DNA of 64,000 bases from an uncultured Bacteroidales bacterium (GCA_949282265.1 CASDOZ010000003.1:104422-168421), one strand, 5' to 3'; positions 48,990 to 57,820 are shown, counted from the first letter of the stretch. Program-made: numbers and translations. Notes: generated from the letters alone by a model not told the origin.

Positions 48990-49832
48990 TCAGCGAAGCC
49001 AGACTCCATCGAAAACCGTTTCCGCCCCACCGGTCATACAGACACGGCCATCTTCGCGCCATGCAATGTCCAAGTCACCGCCCAGCAAACGCAATTTCGC
49101 TTGCCTTTGTGTGAGCCCGTTCAAAACAGCCGCCACCAATGTGGCACACGCACCCGTGCCGCAAGCCAGCGTTTCGCCCGCACCACGTTCCCATACGCGC
49201 ATACGAATCTCTGTCGGCGAAACGATTTCGGCAAACTCGATATTGCAACGTTCGGGAAACAAAGCGTGATGCTCGGCCAGCGGGCCAAGCCCATGGACAT
49301 CCACCGCATCCAAAGACGGCACAAACAGCACGGCGTGAGGATTACCCATGGAGACACAAGTCATGCGATACTCTTCGCCGGCAACCGTTATCGGCATATC
49401 CACAACACGCTCGCCGGGCAAATTGACCGGAATAGCAGCCGGTTCCAGAACCGGCACACCCATATCAACCGAAACCCGGGATACTTTTCCATCCGATACA
49501 TGCAAATCAAGCACCTTGATGCCGGAAGCGGTTTCCAGCAAAAGAGTCTTTTGGGTCGTCAGGCCATGTTCATAGACATATTTGCCGACACAACGCGACG
49601 CATTTCCGCACATTTGGGCTTCCGAACCATCGGCATTGAACATCCGCATCCGAAAATCAGCCTTGTCCGAAGGCAAAATCAAAACCAAGCCATCCGAACC
49701 AACGCCAAAATGACGGTCACTCATCTCTACTGCCAACCGTTCGGGATGGGAAACATCCTGCACCGTAGCATCGATATACACATAATCGTTGCCAGCTCCC
49801 TGCATCTTGGTAAACCTGATTTTATTTGTCAT
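48990..49832 (-). CDS. dapF: Diaminopimelate epimerase
   Basis: A 280-residue PLP-independent racemase-type enzyme that interconverts LL- and meso-diaminopimelate. The two catalytic cysteines are seen: Cys75 (AQMCGNASRC) and Cys224 (TLACGTGACA). The N-terminal block FTKMQGAGNDYVYID is typical. It is the first gene of a two-gene operon with dapL and has a TAATTTTG box 50 bp upstream. A long plus-strand frame over this gene is a shadow. Confidence 0.97.
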   Translation of the reverse strand: MTNKIRFTKMQGAGNDYVYIDATVQDVSHPERLAVEMSDRHFGVGSDGLVLILPSDKADFRMRMFNADGSEAQMCGNASRCVGKYVYEHGLTTQKTLLLETASGIKVLDLHVSDGKVSRVSVDMGVPVLEPAAIPVNLPGERVVDMPITVAGEEYRMTCVSMGNPHAVLFVPSLDAVDVHGLGPLAEHHALFPERCNIEFAEIVSPTEIRMRVWERGAGETLACGTGACATLVAAVLNGLTQRQAKLRLLGGDLDIAWREDGRVCMTGGAETVFDGVWLR

Positions 49833-49881
49833 TATGCTTTATTTTTATTGAATTATATTTCTTTTTGTCATATATACGCCG

Positions 49882-49889
49882 CAAAATTA
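49882..49889 (-). promoter_or_regulatory. TAnnTTTG promoter element of dapF-dapL
   Basis: The complement reads TAATTTTG, 50 bp before the dapF start. The remainder of 49890-50196 is very AT-rich and holds no gene I can support. Confidence 0.65.
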
Positions 49890-50196
49890 ATCATTTTGTC
49901 AAATAACAACAAATAATTTCAAGACAAAAATATTCTTTTTTTTATCATAATTCTGAATTGGTAGTTTTATTATATATTATAATTCATATTAAAAGTAAAA
50001 ACGTGATATTTATTTCATTTTATCACATATTAAAATTTCATGATTGTAAAAACACCTGCTAAAAAACAAAAAACTGGCCATTACAGAATAAACTTTTTGT
50101 TGGTTTTATGCGCAAATTACAATCATAACAACACAAAAACACGGAAAAACAAGTCAAAAAGACAAAATCAGACGAGCTATTGTAAAAATCAAAATG

Positions 50197-50274
50197 AAAA
50201 AAATAGCGCAAACCCTGTTTGCAGAGTTTGCGCCACTTTTCCGGCCATGTCCTTTCGGACGACAGTCAATTCAT
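50197..50274 (-). repeat. Repeat D, copy 1: terminator-bearing intergenic repeat
   Basis: On the minus strand it reads, in order, ATGAATTGACTGT, a GTCC-GAAA-GGAC tetraloop hairpin, then GCGCAAAC / GTTTGCGC (50206-50213 with 50226-50233) followed by TATTTTTTT. It begins about 20 bp after the lipoprotein stop codon and is nearly identical to 51118-51197. The second hairpin should act as a terminator. Confidence 0.85.
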
Positions 50275-50293
50275 TTAACCGAAAACAAATAAA

Positions 50294-50740
50294 TTAACGA
50301 TAATATTTTATCAGATAAACTTCTTTACATAATACAGGTTCTGAGCTGTAAGAATAAGAATCGTAATACTCGTACGTGTAATTTAAAATTAGCTCATCTG
50401 CGGTCAAAGAAACAACAGGGTAAATTTCCGCCCCATATTCACGACTTGTTAAGGCCAATGTACCTTGTGATTCCAAGTATTTCCAAGTACCAATAGAAGG
50501 AAATGTATAACCATCACTCGTAAAAGTTCCATCTGCCTCCAGATTCACCCAATGCCCATTACCGGTTTCACTTCCTTTTTCCACAACCACATTGTTTTCA
50601 TAAAAAGTACATTCTACTTCGTAACAAATCCATTCTCCAATGATGCTGACCGCTTCTTCTGGAGCATTTTTCCCCTTGTCACATGCCGCAAACAGCAAAG
50701 GCAAAGCAATAAGTAATAAGAATTTAAAAACTTTTTTCAT
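50294..50740 (-). CDS. Lipocalin-like lipoprotein of unknown function
   Basis: A 148-residue lipoprotein starting MKKVFKFLLLIALPLLF with lipobox FAAC (Cys20). An upstream in-frame Met at 50836 would prepend 32 basic and Cys-rich residues before the signal peptide and is rejected. The mature part has the pattern of small Bacteroidota lipocalin-like domains: IIGEWICYEVE, then NLEADGTFTSDG, then GTWKYLESQGTLALTS, as in beta-barrel proteins of unknown ligand. It is transcribed toward repeat D copy 1. Nothing nearby indicates its ligand. Confidence 0.78.
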   Translation of the reverse strand: MKKVFKFLLLIALPLLFAACDKGKNAPEEAVSIIGEWICYEVECTFYENNVVVEKGSETGNGHWVNLEADGTFTSDGYTFPSIGTWKYLESQGTLALTSREYGAEIYPVVSLTADELILNYTYEYYDSYSYSSEPVLCKEVYLIKYYR

Positions 50741-50836
50741 GATCAATATAAATTTGTAAATACCCCTACTTCCTTTCCTGCAACGGCGGTTCAGTTTTTC
50801 CGTCAAGCACCTATCGCATCCCAATTGCAAGCACAC

Positions 50837-51016
50837 AAAAAAGCGTGGTACTTTCTTGCTCTTTTCAGGTTTCCGAGGCCTAGACTACCCACCCAACCGA
50901 AATAAAACAACAAAAGCCCACGCCGAAACGTGAGCGCCAGTCAGCTTTTGTTTTTGGTTGGGTTCTTGAAAGTGTCTAGTTTTCGAAAACCTAAAAACTT
51001 CGCTTATAACGCTTTT
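50837..51016. repeat. 180-bp imperfect palindrome (element A)
   Basis: The left arm (TTTTCAGGTTTCCGAGG ... CCCAACC, 50862-50898) matches the reverse complement of the right arm (GGTTGGGTTC ... GAAAACCTAAAAA, 50956-50998) with a few changes. AAAAAAGCG at 50837-50845 faces AACGCTTTT at 51008-51016. The centre is a CACG-N6-CGTG hairpin (50919-50932). Core and ends resemble element B at 53955-54140, in opposite orientation. There is no coding capacity. Confidence 0.75.
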
Positions 51017-51117
51017 CCATTATATTTTCAAAGTATGCTTACATACAATCTATTTCTCCATAGGCAGATACATTTATGATTACTCGGGCAAAAATAATAA
51101 AAACCGTATAAATCAAC

Positions 51118-51197
51118 AAAAAAATAGCGCAAACCCTGTTTGCAGAGTTTGCGCCACTTCGCCAGATCTTCGTCCTTTCGGACAACAGTCAATTCAT
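51118..51197 (-). repeat. Repeat D, copy 2: terminator-bearing intergenic repeat
   Basis: Near copy of 50197-50274. Hairpin GCGCAAAC / GTTTGCGC at 51127-51134 and 51147-51154, followed on the minus strand by a T-run. The repeat ends 3 bp from the stop codon of the TonB receptor gene, whose terminator it probably is. Confidence 0.85.
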
Positions 51198-51200
51198 CAC

Positions 51201-53468
51201 TTAAAAACGCACTGTCACACCGGCATGTATGTTAAACGGAGCTTGCGCGTAATAGCCGACCTCGTATTTCTGGTTCTCTTTCAAGAACCGGCCATCGGCA
51301 TCCGCACCCTCGAAGTAGCTGTACGACCAACCATTGGAAACATATTTTTCGTTGAACAGGTTGTTCATCTGCACGCGGAACGTAATGTCTTTCAGCACTT
51401 TCTTCACCGGCATGGTATAGGCCAGGCTCAGATTGCTCACGCAATAAGCCGGCAACTTGGAAGCATCGTTCATCGTGTTGTCCAGATACTGCGAACCTAC
51501 GTAATTGGTCTGAAATGCAGCCGTAAAACGCTGCCAGTCAAAGGTAACCGTGCTACCGGCCGTTATGTTCGGCGAAAACGCAATGTCCACCGTGCCGTAG
51601 TCCATCTGCACCTGCCCGCTGTTCGCAACAACTTGCGGGTCATTCCAGTCGGCATACCAGTCGTCAATCCAGTCCGTGTAATTCAGAATCTTGTTCCGGC
51701 TCAATGTCAGGTTCGCATCCCAACGCAAGTGCTTGCCGATTTTCACGCCGCCCATCAGCTCGATACCGGCACGGTAACTGTCTTTCACATTGCGTGTCAG
51801 TGCCGCGCCCGTATCGCTCAGCTTGCCGGTCAGCACAAGCTGGTTGTCATAGTCCATGTAATACAAGTTCAGGCCAATGTTGAAAATGCGGTTGGCAAAA
51901 CTGTATCCGGCTTCATAATCATACAGCGTCTCGTAGGTCGGATGGTCGTTCGGGCCGCCTTCCGTATAGTTCTTGCGGGTCGGCTCGCGATTGGCCATCG
52001 CAAAATTGGCGTACACGTTATGCCCCTTGCTGCGATAAGTGATTCCGGCCTTCGGGTTGAAAAAATGGAAATCATCGCGCATGTCCATTTCCTTCATGTC
52101 CTCATCGTTCAGGCCCCACAAGTGGTAGCCGATATAACGGTATTGCAAATCACCGTACACCGACAGTCCTTTCACAATTTCCCAATTGGCCTTGACATAC
52201 ACGTTGGCATCGGTCTTGTCGGCCTGGTTGCGGTAATATTCATTGCCCAGTTCGTTCGGATAGTCCTGGTTGAGCACATTGATGATTTCGCCGAAATGGT
52301 GGCCGTTGTAATTGTTTCCGGCGCCGCCGACTGACAACTGCAACGACTTGGTGTTATAGTTGACTGCCATGACACCGCCGTAAAAATCGTTCGCCAGATA
52401 TTTGCGGCGTATCAAATCACCGCTCTCCACCATGTTCCCGCTGCCGTCATCATAGGCAGACAGCCCATAATCGGCAAAATCCTCTTCGGTTTTGACCTGC
52501 TCCGAATAACCATCGCCGCGCGTATAGTGCAAGGCGGCATTCAGGCTCCAGCGGTTGCTGAAAACATGCGACACATGCGCCTGATAGTGCTGCTGCTTGT
52601 AGTTGTCCGTATTGTTTTCGTAATACTGCAACTGCCCGTCCGCATCGGTGTAAACACCGGCACCGTTGTAGCGCGGGTTGTCGCGCCACGTAACCGGGTC
52701 AATGCCATCCCAGGCGATTCCCGTCCTTTCCGCGCCGCCAAAAGCTATCAATTTGACCATGGTCTGCTGCCCGTACCACGCCGCCGATGTATAATAGGAA
52801 TACAAATCGCTGGCGGAATGTTCAATATAGCCGTCGCTGTTCACCTTGGAATAGCGGGCATCGATGGCAAAGCCGTGTTTCATTATACCCGTGCCGGCTT
52901 TCACGCTTTCGCGCAGGGTATTGTACGAACCGCCGTTGAACGACACTTCCGCATAAGGTTTGGCAGCCGGCTTTTCGGTCTGCATGTTCACCGAAGCACC
53001 GAAAGCGGCCGCGCCGTTCGTCGATGTGCCCACACCGCGCTGCACATCCAGGCTGCCCATGCTGGCAACCATATCGGTCATATTGACCCAGAAAACGCTC
53101 TGCGATTCCGAATCGTTCAGAGGCACGCCGTTGATGGTCATGTTGATACGGCTCTGGTCGGTGCCGCGCACGCGGAAATAGACATAACCGATTCCCAAAC
53201 CGTCGTCGGACGTAACCACCAACGAGGGCGTGCGCTGGAGCAGATAAGGCAAGTTTTCGCCCATATTGCTGGCCTGCAAGTCCTTGCCCTCCACTTTCGT
53301 GTTCGACAACGAGCCTTTGTTGCCGATACGGGTGGACGAAACGACAACCTCGTCCAAATCCACTTCTTTCCAGACATCGCCCGATTCCGCGCTTTCCGCC
53401 ATCATCGGGTGTTGTGCCAGCAGGCACATGCCGCACAGCAATGCGGCCTTCCATGTTTTTTTGCTCAT
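51201..53468 (-). CDS. TonB-dependent receptor under TPP riboswitch control, probable thiamin(-like) uptake
   Basis: A 755-residue outer-membrane receptor. The signal peptide is MSKKTWKAALLCGMCLLAQ with cleavage near MMAES. Next come a TonB-box-like segment (LDEVVVSSTRIG), a plug domain (about 50-165: LPYLLQRTPSLVV, YVYFRVRGTDQSRINMTING in shorter blocks, GVGTSTNGAAAFGASVN) and a barrel ending in VTVRF. There is no CarboxypepD-like extension, unlike the receptor at 16276. The 240-nt leader contains a TPP riboswitch aptamer, so expression should fall when thiamin pyrophosphate is plentiful. Bacteroidales are known to have such riboswitch-controlled receptors for thiamin. The cargo (thiamin, its phosphates or precursors) is inferred; no pnuT or thi gene is adjacent. 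Confidence 0.92.
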   Translation of the reverse strand: MSKKTWKAALLCGMCLLAQHPMMAESAESGDVWKEVDLDEVVVSSTRIGNKGSLSNTKVEGKDLQASNMGENLPYLLQRTPSLVVTSDDGLGIGYVYFRVRGTDQSRINMTINGVPLNDSESQSVFWVNMTDMVASMGSLDVQRGVGTSTNGAAAFGASVNMQTEKPAAKPYAEVSFNGGSYNTLRESVKAGTGIMKHGFAIDARYSKVNSDGYIEHSASDLYSYYTSAAWYGQQTMVKLIAFGGAERTGIAWDGIDPVTWRDNPRYNGAGVYTDADGQLQYYENNTDNYKQQHYQAHVSHVFSNRWSLNAALHYTRGDGYSEQVKTEEDFADYGLSAYDDGSGNMVESGDLIRRKYLANDFYGGVMAVNYNTKSLQLSVGGAGNNYNGHHFGEIINVLNQDYPNELGNEYYRNQADKTDANVYVKANWEIVKGLSVYGDLQYRYIGYHLWGLNDEDMKEMDMRDDFHFFNPKAGITYRSKGHNVYANFAMANREPTRKNYTEGGPNDHPTYETLYDYEAGYSFANRIFNIGLNLYYMDYDNQLVLTGKLSDTGAALTRNVKDSYRAGIELMGGVKIGKHLRWDANLTLSRNKILNYTDWIDDWYADWNDPQVVANSGQVQMDYGTVDIAFSPNITAGSTVTFDWQRFTAAFQTNYVGSQYLDNTMNDASKLPAYCVSNLSLAYTMPVKKVLKDITFRVQMNNLFNEKYVSNGWSYSYFEGADADGRFLKENQKYEVGYYAQAPFNIHAGVTVRF

Positions 53469-53552
53469 AACAAATAAATTTTATGGCCGGACATCCCGGC
53501 CGGTTCAAAACTAAATTTGTAAATGAGTGCAATCGATAAATACGGATGATTT

Positions 53553-53632
53553 CCGCTCTTTCCCCTTCCACAATTACATGGCGGGTTCAAAGGGTATGAT
53601 CTCAGCCCGAATTATTAAGGCACCCCATTTTT
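53553..53632 (-). promoter_or_regulatory. TPP riboswitch (THI element)
   Basis: On the minus strand the conserved blocks appear in order: GGGGTGCC (53626-53619), GGCTGAGA with CTGAGA at 53605-53600, ATACCC (53597-53592), TTTGAACCC (53591-53583), ATGTAAT and GGAAGGGGAAAG (53569-53558). These are the P2, J2-3, P3, J2-4, P4 and P5 signatures of the thiamin pyrophosphate aptamer. A GCGGA / TCCGT hairpin just downstream (about 53555-53539) may be part of the expression platform. The element sits about 85 bp before the TonB receptor start. Confidence 0.9.
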
Positions 53633-53714
53633 TTGAAAAAAAGGAACAAAACCGGACGGAAAAACGCTACAGCATTGGTTGAACCCAAGATTTGTCCGCT
53701 CCTGTTTTGCGCGG

Positions 53715-53722
53715 CAAAGATA
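53715..53722 (-). promoter_or_regulatory. TAnnTTTG promoter element upstream of the TPP riboswitch
   Basis: The complement reads TATCTTTG. Initiation just downstream would give a leader of about 240 nt that includes the whole aptamer. Confidence 0.7.
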
Positions 53723-53954
53723 ATATTTTTTCATAAAACAACAGCATACAGCAAATAATGTCCGGGCACTGCTACATTTCTGGGTATTCTGACGGGAAGA
53801 ACGACACAAAACCATTTTTAATTCCCATAACATTAGACGGGCGTTTTTGCATGTTTCGGAATAATGTATTATTTTTGCGATTGTCAAAAACAATAACTAT
53901 TGCTGCCTATGGAATAACAACGTATACCGACGTATACACATCATGAAAATATAG

Positions 53955-54140
53955 AAAAAGCGTTTCGCTTACACTTGGACTCTTAAAAACTGGACACTTT
54001 TAAGGCATCTTATAAACCAAGTAAGGAGCTGCAGACGCTCACGTTTATGCGTGGGCTTTGTGTGTTGATATTTGGTTTATAAGAGGTAGTCCAGATTCCT
54101 TAAGAGTCCAAATAGAAGCAAATAAGGCTTCACGCTTTTT
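53955..54140. repeat. 186-bp imperfect palindrome (element B)
   Basis: 53975-54020 (TTGGACTCTTAA ... CTTATAAACCAA) pairs with 54072-54112 (TTGGTTTATAAGAGG ... AAGAGTCCAA). The ends AAAAAGCG (53955-53962) and CGCTTTTT (54133-54140) also pair. The centre has CACG-N6-CGTG (54040-54053) inside CGCTCACGTTT..GCGTGGGCTTT, shared in reverse with element A. A TATTTTTG promoter-like box at 53870-53877 could transcribe it. The rest of 53723-54225 holds no supportable gene. Confidence 0.78.
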
Positions 54141-54225
54141 TATGTGTGTACATTTCCTTCCCAAAGCCTTTGGAGTAACTCGAAAAGCCAGCAAGTGAGT
54201 AGAGGATTTTTACAACACAAATACA

Positions 54226-55041
54226 ATGAAAAAAATAATGATAACATTTGCCATCGTGGCATGTTCTGTCTTGGCAAAAGCATATGAAGTCGGCGACATT
54301 GTCCCACAAAACGGTTTTGACGCAGTAGTCGTTTACGTAGATGAATCCGGTGAACACGGACTGATGATTTCCCCGCACGGCATGTATCAAAGCCAAATCA
54401 AGAAAGCGGCCAAAAAAGCCGGCATAAGTGAAGAAGATTATATTGCACAAATGACCGTTCCATTCCTGAATGACGGAGAAAAGATAGAAGCCATACGGAA
54501 AGTACACAAACAAATGCTGCAGGAAAACTTGAACGGCACAAACGGCGAACAAAACGCGATTGACATCGCCAATTATTGCGAACAAAACGGATTGCCGATG
54601 GAAACCTATTTTCCGGAAATGTATTGGGCCGCTAACTTGGGAGAAGGCTGGTTCATTCCTGGAACAGACGAATTGGAACTGTATGCAAACAGCATAGCAT
54701 ACGGTGTCGGCAAAGCAAATTATAAAAAAGACCAACGTTTTAACATATCAGGAAAACTTCCCAAGACAGAGGCTATTCAGGACAAACTGAAAGAAGCAGG
54801 AAGTACCTTTATCTTGCCTTCGTTTATATGTTCATCCACTTTTGCCAACAATGTAGCTTTCGGTAAAGACAAAGCCAACAAGAAAAAAATTGCCAAAATC
54901 AACGGTGCCGGGATTTTGACAAACATCAACTATATCTACTATGGTTTGTGCGTATATTTTTCACATATGCAATGGTATTACATGTTCGGCAAGAAAGGAA
55001 TTGACTTTTCTTTACACGTATATGCATTCAAACGATTCTAA
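54226..55041 (+). CDS. Secreted protein of unknown function with Lcl/FISUMP-like C-terminal pattern
   Basis: A 271-residue protein with a signal peptide (MKKIMITFAIVACSVLAKA). The middle region is rich in Lys, Glu and Asn. Residues about 145-225 (GEGWFIPGTDELELYANS ... STFILPSFICSST) resemble the DUF1566/Lcl-C or FISUMP-type pattern, in which GW-(x)-(I/L)P-(x)3-EL and a later WSSS-like block recur. It ends with aromatic-rich sequence (INYIYYGLCVYFS). Function unknown. The lipoprotein gene downstream starts 19 bp after the stop, so they are probably cotranscribed. Confidence 0.7.
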   Translation: MKKIMITFAIVACSVLAKAYEVGDIVPQNGFDAVVVYVDESGEHGLMISPHGMYQSQIKKAAKKAGISEEDYIAQMTVPFLNDGEKIEAIRKVHKQMLQENLNGTNGEQNAIDIANYCEQNGLPMETYFPEMYWAANLGEGWFIPGTDELELYANSIAYGVGKANYKKDQRFNISGKLPKTEAIQDKLKEAGSTFILPSFICSSTFANNVAFGKDKANKKKIAKINGAGILTNINYIYYGLCVYFSHMQWYYMFGKKGIDFSLHVYAFKRF

Positions 55042-55060
55042 CCGATTCATTTTAGCGATT

Positions 55061-55735
55061 ATGAAGAAGAGCATGTTTTTTCTCATTGCCTTGTGTACGA
55101 TAAGCATGACTTCATGTCATACGGCATTAAAAGTGGCCGATGTAAAACTGGAAACCCATGACAAATTCGGAGATGAAAAAATGGAATTTATAGGTTTCAG
55201 AAACCTGAACAGGAACAATGTTTTTGTCAAAAATTATGGTGTTAGCCTCGAACGGCAACATCTGGCCATAAATAAACAAGAATACTACATGGGCATTTAT
55301 TCCATGCAAGAATTGGCCGCCTATAAATCCACCAAACGCTACGTGGCATTCATTGACGTAATTAACCATGCTTATGTGTACAACGACGCCATTTCCGACA
55401 AACCGGGATTAGCCATAGGCGGCTGGGTAGTCGCAGGATTTACCTGCTTCACCTTGTTCCCGGTCTATTTGCCAATGATTCTTTGTGCTGATAAAAACGA
55501 GTGTTTGATAACATTGAAAGGGGAATATATCTTGTATTTATACGATACAGAGAAAAAAGAAGTGGCACTAACCATTCCCATGCAAATCAACGAGCAAGAA
55601 AGGTACAATGGACAATACGTACACACCGGAACAGACAAACTGGCCGTACAAGAACGATACCGGAACATGCTGTACAATCTCTGGACAGAAAATTTTGCCA
55701 AAGCCTATGATTTCATAGAACAGTTACAGTCATAA
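55061..55735 (+). CDS. Putative lipoprotein of unknown function
   Basis: A 224-residue protein starting MKKSMFFLIALCTISMTSC, a lipoprotein-type signal (Cys19). An upstream in-frame Met at 54941 would overlap the previous gene by 100 bp and put 40 residues before the signal, so it is rejected. A hydrophobic segment near the middle (GLAIGGWVVAGFTCFTLFPVYLPMILCA) may be a membrane span. No family is recognised. It is followed by a strong terminator. Confidence 0.7.
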   Translation: MKKSMFFLIALCTISMTSCHTALKVADVKLETHDKFGDEKMEFIGFRNLNRNNVFVKNYGVSLERQHLAINKQEYYMGIYSMQELAAYKSTKRYVAFIDVINHAYVYNDAISDKPGLAIGGWVVAGFTCFTLFPVYLPMILCADKNECLITLKGEYILYLYDTEKKEVALTIPMQINEQERYNGQYVHTGTDKLAVQERYRNMLYNLWTENFAKAYDFIEQLQS

Positions 55736-55752
55736 CGATCTGGAATCCAAAG

Positions 55753-55798
55753 ATAAATAGCGTGGATATTATAAAAGACATCCACGCTATTTATTTTT
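55753..55798. terminator. Rho-independent terminator
   Basis: A perfect 15-bp stem (55753-55767 with 55780-55794) is followed by TTTTTTA. It ends the two-gene unit upstream; serB converges from the other side. Confidence 0.88.
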
Positions 55799-55860
55799 TA
55801 GTTATCCCGGCTGGAATAAATTGCCAAAACCTATACAACAAAAAATAACCCTTACATCTC

Positions 55861-57069
55861 CTACATGTCAATATGTATATCGCGGAAACCGAGGAAGTAC
55901 AGAATGCCATCCAGCCCGATGGTGGAGAGCGACTGCTGGGCGTTGGCCTTCACTTTCGGTTTGGCATGGAACGCAATGCCCAGGCCGGCCAGGTTCAGCA
56001 TCGGCAAGTCGTTGGCGCCGTCGCCCACCGCAATCACCTGCGCCAGGTTGATTTTCTCCACTTGCGCAATCAGGCGTAGCAACTCGGCTTTGCGGCGGCC
56101 ATCGACCACATCGCCCACATAGCGGCCGGTCAGCTTGCCATCCACTATTTCCAGCTCGTTGGCATAAACATAGTCCACGCCGAAACGTTTCTGCAAGTAA
56201 TGGCCGAAATAAGTAAATCCGCCCGACAGAATGGCAATCTTGATGCCGCAGGTCTTCAACGTAGCCATCAGGCGGTCGGCGCCGTCCATAATCGGCAGAT
56301 GCTCGGCAATGTCCTGCATCACCGACTCATCCAGGCCTTTCAGCAGGGCAACGCGCCGCCGGAAACTCTCGGTAAAATCTATCTCGCCCCGCATGGCCGA
56401 TTCGGTTATGGCGCGCACCTGCTCGCCCACTCCGGCGCGGTCGGCCAGTTCATCTATCACTTCCGTCTTGATGAGCGTGGAATCCATATCGAAACAAATA
56501 AGCCGGCGGTTGCGGCGGAACATGTCATCCTTCTGGAACGATATGTCAACCCCCAGCTCGGCCGAATACTTCAGGAACTGCTCCGACATCCATTTTTTGT
56601 CGGGCAGGTCGCCGCGGACGGACAACTCAATGCACGAACGCAGGTTCTCTTCCTGCTGGTGCAACGCCGGGCGTCCCGTCAAACGTTTGATGGAGTCGAT
56701 GTTCAAATGCTGCTGTGCCAACACGTTGGTAACACAACCCAGTTGTTTGGCCGTAATGGTCTTTCCAAGCAATGTAACCACATAACGTCCTTTGCCTTGG
56801 CGATTCACCCAATTGGTGTATTCCACCTCGCTGACAGCACTGAAGCGCACATTCAGGCCCAACTCCGATGTCTTGAACAAAATCGCCTTCAACACCGGCG
56901 CGGAATCACTCGGAGTCTGGAACAAAATGCCCAACGACAGGCCGTGGTGTATATCCGCCTGGCCTATATCCAGAATCAAGGCATCATAATTTCCCAAGAT
57001 ACTCGTAATGGCGGCGGTTACGCCCGGACGGTCTTCACCGGAGATATTGACAAGGATAATTTCACTCAT
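55861..57069 (-). CDS. serB: Phosphoserine phosphatase with N-terminal ACT-type domains
   Basis: A 402-residue cytoplasmic enzyme that removes phosphate from phosphoserine, the last step of serine synthesis. The start at 57069 (MSEIILVNISGEDRPGV) begins directly with an ACT domain; a longer in-frame start at 57171 is rejected because the TAnnTTTG box at 57094-57101 lies inside the extension. ACT-like domains occupy about 1-165. The HAD phosphatase domain has the nucleophile in FDMDST (first Asp near residue 194), ILSGGFTYF and VGDGANDLPML. The length is typical of long SerB forms. Confidence 0.95.
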   Translation of the reverse strand: MSEIILVNISGEDRPGVTAAITSILGNYDALILDIGQADIHHGLSLGILFQTPSDSAPVLKAILFKTSELGLNVRFSAVSEVEYTNWVNRQGKGRYVVTLLGKTITAKQLGCVTNVLAQQHLNIDSIKRLTGRPALHQQEENLRSCIELSVRGDLPDKKWMSEQFLKYSAELGVDISFQKDDMFRRNRRLICFDMDSTLIKTEVIDELADRAGVGEQVRAITESAMRGEIDFTESFRRRVALLKGLDESVMQDIAEHLPIMDGADRLMATLKTCGIKIAILSGGFTYFGHYLQKRFGVDYVYANELEIVDGKLTGRYVGDVVDGRRKAELLRLIAQVEKINLAQVIAVGDGANDLPMLNLAGLGIAFHAKPKVKANAQQSLSTIGLDGILYFLGFRDIHIDM

Positions 57070-57093
57070 AGCAATAGATTTGTAGTTTGAATA

Positions 57094-57101
57094 CAAAAAT
57101 A
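57094..57101 (-). promoter_or_regulatory. TAnnTTTG promoter element of serB
   Basis: The complement reads TATTTTTG, 25 bp before the serB start at 57069. It fixes the shorter start. Confidence 0.62.
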
Positions 57102-57193
57102 ATGTATTTATCGCACATGACCATCCATTTTTCCCATATTTTTTTACATTTATTTTTCCGGCAGTCGGCAAACTTTTTACACACGGATTTTAG

Positions 57194-57201
57194 TAACTTT
57201 G
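57194..57201 (+). promoter_or_regulatory. TAnnTTTG promoter element of the DUF3109-cinA unit
   Basis: TAACTTTG, 22 bp before the ATG at 57224. Confidence 0.7.
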
Positions 57202-57223
57202 CGCCTCAAAAAGAAAACAGCGT

Positions 57224-57820
57224 ATGTTGCAAATAGATGACACCCTGATAAGTTTTGATGTTCTGGAACAGAAATTCCTCTGCGATTTACAGTCCTGCAA
57301 AGGCATTTGCTGCATAGAAGGCGATGCAGGCGCACCGCTGGAGCCCGAAGAAGTCAAGATTCTGGAAGACCTGTTGCCCGTTGTGTGGGACGATTTGTCG
57401 GAAAAGTCGCGCGAAGTCATCAAACGGCAGGGCGTTTCCTACATAGACGAAGACGGCGAACCGGTTACCTCCATCGTGGATGGTGCCGAATGCGTATTCA
57501 CCTGCACGGACGCCGACGGCATTTGCAAATGTGCCATCGAAAAGGCTTACCGCGAGGGCAGAACCGATTTTTACAAACCCATTTCATGCCACCTGTACCC
57601 TATCCGGCTGCAAAAATACAACAAATACACCGCGGTGAACTACCATCAGTGGTCGGTGTGCGAATGTGCACGCCAATGCGGTACAAAAGCCGGAATGCCG
57701 GTTTACAAATTCCTGAAAGAGCCGCTGATACGCCGTTTCGGGCAGGCTTGGTACGACCAACTGGAAACTGCCGCCGGAGAAATCGTCAAAATGCTGGCGG
57801 AAAAACGTAAAAACAAATAA
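57224..57820 (+). CDS. DUF3109 family cysteine-rich protein
   Basis: A 198-residue cytoplasmic protein of the DUF3109 family, which is common in Bacteroidota and has no assigned function. Cysteines are clustered: Cys20, Cys25, Cys29 and Cys30 (FLCDLQSCKGICC), then ECVFTC, GICKCAIE, ISCHLYPIR and CECARQCG. The pattern suggests metal (zinc or Fe-S) binding, as in YkgJ-type proteins. The stop is 3 bp before cinA, so they are coupled. Confidence 0.9.
   Translation: MLQIDDTLISFDVLEQKFLCDLQSCKGICCIEGDAGAPLEPEEVKILEDLLPVVWDDLSEKSREVIKRQGVSYIDEDGEPVTSIVDGAECVFTCTDADGICKCAIEKAYREGRTDFYKPISCHLYPIRLQKYNKYTAVNYHQWSVCECARQCGTKAGMPVYKFLKEPLIRRFGQAWYDQLETAAGEIVKMLAEKRKNK

Noticed and set aside
48948-49916. 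322-codon plus-strand open frame
   Set aside because: It is antisense to dapF, which has both catalytic cysteines.
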